Source: Cymbomonas tetramitiformis (lineage: Eukaryota; Chlorophyta; Pyramimonadophyceae; Pyramimonadales; Pyramimonadaceae). From it: a stretch of 22,649 bases of DNA. A program made the position numbers and the translations under genes. Where the stretch lies: contig LGRX02013961.1 in assembly GCA_001247695.2 (NCBI GenBank), forward strand, positions 23,987 to 46,635, written 5' to 3'. Each line of letters starts with the position of its first letter. Position 1 is the stretch's first letter. Below are positions 18,395 through 22,649 of this stretch, piece after piece. The notes below the pieces were generated by a model that was given only the letters and a program-made list of their open reading frames with translations, searched no databases and had not been told where the DNA came from.

Positions 18395-19921
18395 TTACTT
18401 AGTGTTGATGGATGCCATAAGAGAATGCTGAAGAGTCCCTTCCTTCACTGACTTACGCAGATCTGAGTGCATCTGCCCGCAGGCGCTAAATGTTCTCTCC
18501 ACGCCTGCAGTGCTAGCAGGTGCCGCAAGGAACTGCCTCGCCATGCGCGCCATGTTCGGCAGCTCAGTGGAGTTCCCTCGCCACCACTCCAAGATATCTA
18601 AGTTCCCATCACAAGCAGGAAGGCTCAAGTACTTCTTGAATTCATCTTCAACTTCAGTGGAAGGCGCGGCGGATGCTGATGACACAAGATTGTCCTCATC
18701 GTCGTCACTATCTTCTAAAAAGCTAACTAGGTTGCTCTTCTGCTCAATATGCTCAAGGGCTGGCGAAGGGACCGCAAGAGGGGACTCAGACTCTTTAGGC
18801 ATCCAGTCAGCCTCGTACGCAGAGCGTGCCAAGTGAATGATGTGAGATCTGGTCAAAGTACCTGACCGCCAGCCCTCCAACATTTTGAACTCCAAGTTTT
18901 TGTACCGCGGATCGAGGAAGGTGGAGACAGCAAAATCTTCCAGCTTGCAAGCTAGGAGATCCTTGAAGTACCTGGCACTCATCACAATTGCAACACCAAA
19001 TTTAATCACACAAAGATATCTGCCGTTCTACAACCAGGTTTATGCACCGCGTGAATAGCTACAAAAACGACAATTTATCGGAGTGCGCACCTTTGTTCAA
19101 TGGCCTCAAGCAGGTTTTGCCTTGCCTCTTGCACACTTATGTTCTCGATTTTCCTGACTACCTTATTGTACTTCACTTTGCTCTCGGCCTTGAGCTTGTG
19201 GATCAAACCCCCCACCACCGGCAAAACTAAACCCGAAGTTGGCGAAGAAGTGGTCTGCAAAAGGTCCACTGCCTTGGTAGTCAGGTCCAATATGTACAAG
19301 GACTCGTTGACTATGTCCCATTCATACAGGTCCATCTTATGGTCGCGGTAACGACTTCCGTCCGGATTATCCACCGATGTCGCCGCCCTTCTGGGGTGCT
19401 CCACATCGTAAAGCTGAACCGCTTCCTATGTAAGACACGCACACTATCAAAACACTCTTCTAGCAACACATACAATTATTCGTCTCAATCAGCAGTATTC
19501 ATATATGTATGTATACAAGGCACACAACAAAAATACAAGGCACACAAAATCCCGGAGTTGTGATGGTCGTCCGTCCGATGTCAAAAACACAAGGACGCAG
19601 AGGGCAAGCAGGTGACAGTTGCACTCATGTCCGTCGAAGCACCCCCAACCCGAAATCATGTTGGAAGCACTATCCGATGTGGTAGAGTGAACAAAGTCCG
19701 TCACAGTGTCCACTGTGACGGAAGTTTCACCGCTATCAGCACTGCCAAGCTGATCCAGGGTGTACTCACCAACCCCCATGTCTGCTAAGCTTTCCTTCGT
19801 GGAACTTGTAGGTGGGAGGGACATAGCTACCATGGAAGATGAACTCGAAGATATCACGAAGCTCGCGGTCAGATTCTCCGATGCTGAGAGGCCTTTTATT
19901 CCGAACGATCCAGAGGGCAAA
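18395..19921 (-). pseudogene. hAT-family transposase, fragmentary (RNase-H-fold end and dimerisation domain)
   Basis: Proposed exons, 5' to 3': 19921-19597, 19425-19091 and 18971-18395. The last exon is clear: STFLDPRYK, then the C-terminal hAT dimerisation domain with LEWWRGNSTELPNMARMARQ, PASTAGVERTFSACG and a terminal SLMASINTK. Exons 2 and 3 join at an AG|G codon to give EQRYFKDLL. Exon 1 begins FALWIVRNKRPLSIGE and later holds TSDSASNM and CNCHLLALC, which match the hAT order, but its frame changes near 19770 and the usual long segment between the DTVTD and TSDSASNM motifs is missing. No 8-bp target duplication was found. I infer a defective copy; hAT transposases move DNA by cut-and-paste. 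Confidence 0.75.
19698..19721. repeat. perfect 11-bp inverted repeat inside the hAT frame
   Basis: CCGTCACAGTG, two bases, CACTGTGACGG. It lies where hAT coding sequence appears to be missing and could mark a rearrangement point. Confidence 0.8.
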
Positions 19922-20175
19922 CTGCATACACAAACAAACATCAATACCGAAATAAATATTCTAGGAGCGAGTACCAACATAATGTCTTCGCTATGTTGAC
20001 TATGATAAAATCATAGTCAGTCATAGTCAATGAAAAAGGGCTCTTCGCCCAAGCACGGCCAAGAGGCGGGGAGCCACCAACCAAGCGTATCACTCGACTC
20101 AGGTGGTCAACCTACATTCAAGCATATGCGACACAATGCCATAGTATTTGAGAGGCGCACGTCCATTTTCAATTT

Positions 20176-20610
20176 TCAATCATATTCACTGCCACGCCCA
20201 GGTTTTCCATGCCGCGTATCCCCCGGGTACTTAAACAAAGGTCGGCATCTTGCATATGGCTGTCCTAATATATGACCCCTTGCAAAACGACAGAAAAACT
20301 TATACCGTGCGTAATCAGCTTTCCGACAAGTTTGGGGGGCTTTGCAGTAATTCGCAAGATAGCAGCCGGTACACGTTGCAAGTTGTGAACGATCTTGAAG
20401 CCCGCAGTGCAGGCAAACTGGGTACAAAATTTTCATCCGTAAAGGCAGATTATCATGCACGCTTGCGTCATACATTTGAAATTGTATCTTATGGTCCTCT
20501 TCCATCGATTTCTTGAGCGCTAGTTCTGAGGGCGAGGACTCTTCAGGGAACCATAGTAACCAAACGTTTTTATCTGGATTTTCCTTCCGCAAAGTAGCAA
20601 GTATTGTCAT
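20176..20610 (-). CDS. small MYND-like zinc-finger protein (144 aa)
   Basis: I choose the ATG at 20610 (MTILATLRKENPDKNVWLLW) because it is the first ATG about 90 bases after a TATA box. Residues from about 80 on read CLHC, ten residues, CTGC, then NYC, QTC and YKFFC, the spacing of a MYND finger. MYND fingers mostly bind proline-rich peptides of partner proteins. Two usual residues differ: the conserved His of the last pair is Tyr (ARYKFFC), and the usual Trp before it is Tyr. The finger may therefore bind one zinc less firmly. The frame ends at a TGA at 20176. A donor-like TTTAA|GTACCC occurs near 20235, so the annotated C-terminus could be wrong. Confidence 0.6.
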   Translation of the reverse strand: MTILATLRKENPDKNVWLLWFPEESSPSELALKKSMEEDHKIQFQMYDASVHDNLPLRMKILYPVCLHCGLQDRSQLATCTGCYLANYCKAPQTCRKADYARYKFFCRFARGHILGQPYARCRPLFKYPGDTRHGKPGRGSEYD

Positions 20611-20699
20611 TGGAATTGATTGAACTGAGATGGATGGGAATAAAGGTGCGTCGATGAAGTGTCGAGCGGGGAAATGATTTTGGAAGAGAGGGGAATAGG

Positions 20700-20706
20700 T
20701 TTTATA
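20700..20706 (-). promoter_or_regulatory. TATA box upstream of the MYND-like gene
   Basis: TATAAAA on the minus strand, within GAGGTATAAAACC, followed by pyrimidine-rich sequence suitable for a transcription start and then the ATG 90 bases downstream. Confidence 0.55.
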
Positions 20707-20983
20707 CCTCAAAGGTCGTCGTGATACCGCTCAACTTCATTTAACCAATATAATCAGGCAATCACAATGAAAGCGGAGGCATGTCACCCGCTCCATAAAG
20801 GACATCGGTTCCACAACAACATATGTCGCCCATACCTTTGGAGAATATACTTTATTTACAATTGTCATATCAAGATATACCATACGTGTTTCATCAGCGT
20901 ACTTCTGCACTGAGACAATAGGTTATTAAGACTATCAACAAATATTGACCTAGGTGCTAGCACCATGTCCCACCAGGGAATCA

Positions 20984-22649
20984 TCATTGCCGTCTACGTC
21001 TCTTGGCATCGGATTCCGGCTTTCCGCCTTGTGCCTTAGGTGCTTGCCGCTTAGGTATAGGCCCCGCCGCGGCGGCTGCCTGTTGCTTGGCGGCCTTGTC
21101 GGTCTCGGCCTTCTCTTTCCTGGCGGCCTTGTCGGTCTCGGCCTTCTCTTTCCTGGCGGCCTTCTCGGTCTCGGCCTTCTCTTTCCTGGCGGCCTTCTCG
21201 GTCTCGGCCTTCTCTTTCTGGGCGGCCTTCTCGGCATCGTCCTTCTCTTTCTGGGCGGCCTTCTCGGTCTCGGCCTTCTGTTTCTTGGCGGCCTTCTCGG
21301 CATCTTCCTGCTGTTTCTTGGCGGCCTTGGCGGCCTCGGCCTCCTGCTGCTTGGCGGCCTTTTCCGTTTCCCTCATTTCGACCGCCGTCTTCTTCCCCCG
21401 CTCCTTCTCGACTTTCTCTTGCTCTTTACGATGTGCCTCTCTCTGCCTTTTCACCTCGTCGTATTCCTGCTTGCTCAACACTTCGTCGGCCAAAGAAAAA
21501 AATCCATCAGGATACCTAATGCGCTCTTTCGCTGAGTCGACCATACCTTGCTCCCTGCATCCAAGACACCAGCACTTGTTAAAACCGATATACAAAGTAT
21601 TTTTCAAAAAAATGGATGTAGACATGAATGCTTACCTATCGAAAGCGACGGAACCCAATCCCAACATGTTGGCGGCTACCGAAGTGGTCCCCGAACCGCA
21701 GCACGCATCCAAGATGAAGTGATGTTCGTGATGAAGAGGTAACATCGTACGCAGATTTCCCCCTCGCTTCCCCCTCTAACTCAGGACCTCGCATATGGAT
21801 ATTGATGAGGTCGTGGATGAGCTTCAGCGGCTTCTGGTGTTTGTTAATTCTTTTACCCTCGGAGTTAATGGCGAATTTCGACGAGTGTACAGGGGCATAT
21901 TCCCAGGTGTTGGTTCGGCAAGCAGCCACGAACTGCTTATCGACGACATCACTATCCGCATTCTCCTCCTCACCGAGAACTCTAATCAAGTTCTTCATCC
22001 AGGGAAGCCTTTTATGCACGGCTGGGTGGGTTTCGTCTGCGAGAGCAATCAGCGCTGCTTAGTCAGATTGCCCATGCTTAGACGCCAAAAGGCAATCACA
22101 GAATTGTACGTAACTTAACATCTGCGGACCTGTAGGTGTTGCTTCCTTGACGTAGTAACACAAGACAAAGCACTCCATACGGTTGGCGTAGTTCCGTGGC
22201 GCAACGCCGGATTCCAAGGTCATCATGTTCGATCTGCTCAAAGGTTTCACACAGAACATCTTTTCGGCGTTCCCGTGGCAAAACTGCTTGGCGGCTTCGA
22301 AGAACTCGTGGTGTTGTTGGAAGCCACAGAAACATCCCCCTACCCAATCATCTCACGTGGTCAAATTGTTGAAGTTGTGTAGGAATTGCTTGAACTCTCC
22401 TGCTAAGAGAGGTTTCGGGAACCATTTCTTGTTCGAGTCCAGAGCATACTCGCAATCCATAATGAAACCGGTGAATGGAAGCCTGGGAAGAGTCGTGAAG
22501 GATTCGGGTGATGCGGGCTCCAGCAGAAAGTCCTTCTTGAAAACCAACTGCGGAATCTTGTGAGTGTAGAAGTAGTCATCATCGTCGACTTGCTGGCCCT
22601 CAGGAACGTTTGACAATATTCGATAACTCACACCTGTGTGCAATGTAAA
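20984..22649 (-). pseudogene. beta-order DNA amino-methyltransferase-like gene with charged tail, 5' end outside the window
   Basis: Proposed exons, 5' to 3': 22649-22130, 22036-21636 and 21554-20984; both introns (93 and 81 nt) join in phase. The order is that of beta-class N6-adenine/N4-cytosine methyltransferases. First comes a motif IV-like GFIMDCEYALD (22446-22457), where the family usually has D/N-P-P-Y/F. Then NKHQKPLKLIHDLI resembles the QKP segment before motif I. Then ILDACCGSGTTSVAANMLGLGSV(A), motif I for S-adenosylmethionine, continues over the splice as FDR-EQGMVDSAKERI. A Lys/Glu/Ala-rich tail with a terminal KRRRRQ follows. Two lesions are visible: an in-frame TGA at 22353-22355, with conserved-looking sequence resuming in the same frame, and a frame change near 21765 in G-runs. 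It may be a decayed gene, or the lesions may be sequence errors. Confidence 0.7.
21088..21362 (-). repeat. 33-bp coding tandem repeat in the methyltransferase-like tail
   Basis: About eight units encode an 11-residue charged repeat of the KAETEKAARKE type, predicted to form one long helix. Units stay in frame, and the upstream unit versions are more diverged (KKQQEDAEKAA). Confidence 0.85.

Noticed and set aside
20954..21722. Plus-strand Leu/Gly-rich and Ser/Ala/Phe-rich frames resembling membrane proteins
   Set aside because: They are antisense readings of the 33-bp repeats that encode the charged helix of the methyltransferase-like tail.
22338..22356. A 17-nt intron (GTGAGA...GGTAG) to bypass the TGA in the methyltransferase-like gene
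   Set aside because: Removing it would shift the frame, whereas sequence on both sides of the TGA reads on in the same frame, so a simple in-frame stop fits better.

Overview
This is eukaryotic nuclear DNA. Coding stretches are separated by short GT-AG spliceosomal introns. The window carries parts of CACTA-like, hAT and LTR elements, many micro- and minisatellites, and multidomain fusions of eukaryotic domains (kelch, protein kinase, RING, PHD, MYND). The mix would suit a repeat-rich green alga or another protist. That guess rests on general character only and has low confidence; no marker gene names the host. Base composition is patchy: about 4.0-11 kb is visibly GC-rich, while 0-4 kb and about 15.5-20.9 kb are AT-rich.

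Layout. 1-940: no gene seen. 985-2534 (+): the decayed C-terminal half of a CACTA/TNP2-like transposase with a C-terminal PHD finger. Its introns resemble one another and share a motif with the repeat field that follows (2535-3230). 3231-4100: no gene supported. 4101-10930 (-): pieces that read as one large modular gene, 5' to 3': about twelve kelch units (frame-damaged), a coiled coil, a 31-bp minisatellite intron, coiled coil plus kinase N-lobe and catalytic loop, an intron with 35-bp tandem repeats, kinase C-lobe plus a Cys-rich module, an intron with a 46-bp minisatellite, and a C-terminal RING finger. 10931-13760: no gene supported, but a duplicated CAG-bearing repeat. 13762-15712: a complete small LTR retrotransposon with 177-bp LTRs and one acidic ORF. 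15713-18000: AT-rich, repeat-laden, no gene. 18020-18300: 30-bp tandem repeats. 18395-19921 (-): fragmentary hAT transposase. 20176-20610 (-): a small MYND-like protein with a TATA box. 20984-22649 (-, running off the window): a beta-order amino-methyltransferase-like gene with a charged, repeat-built C-terminal tail.

The main points of interest are: (i) two introns of the kinase gene whose minisatellites look like tandem copies of the 5' splice-site region; (ii) mutually similar introns inside the transposase; (iii) the gag-like-only LTR element; (iv) a methyltransferase-like gene with a non-canonical motif IV, an in-frame TGA and a repeat-built tail. Gene models were assembled by eye from splice consensus, reading phase and domain continuity; none has been tested against RNA or databases.
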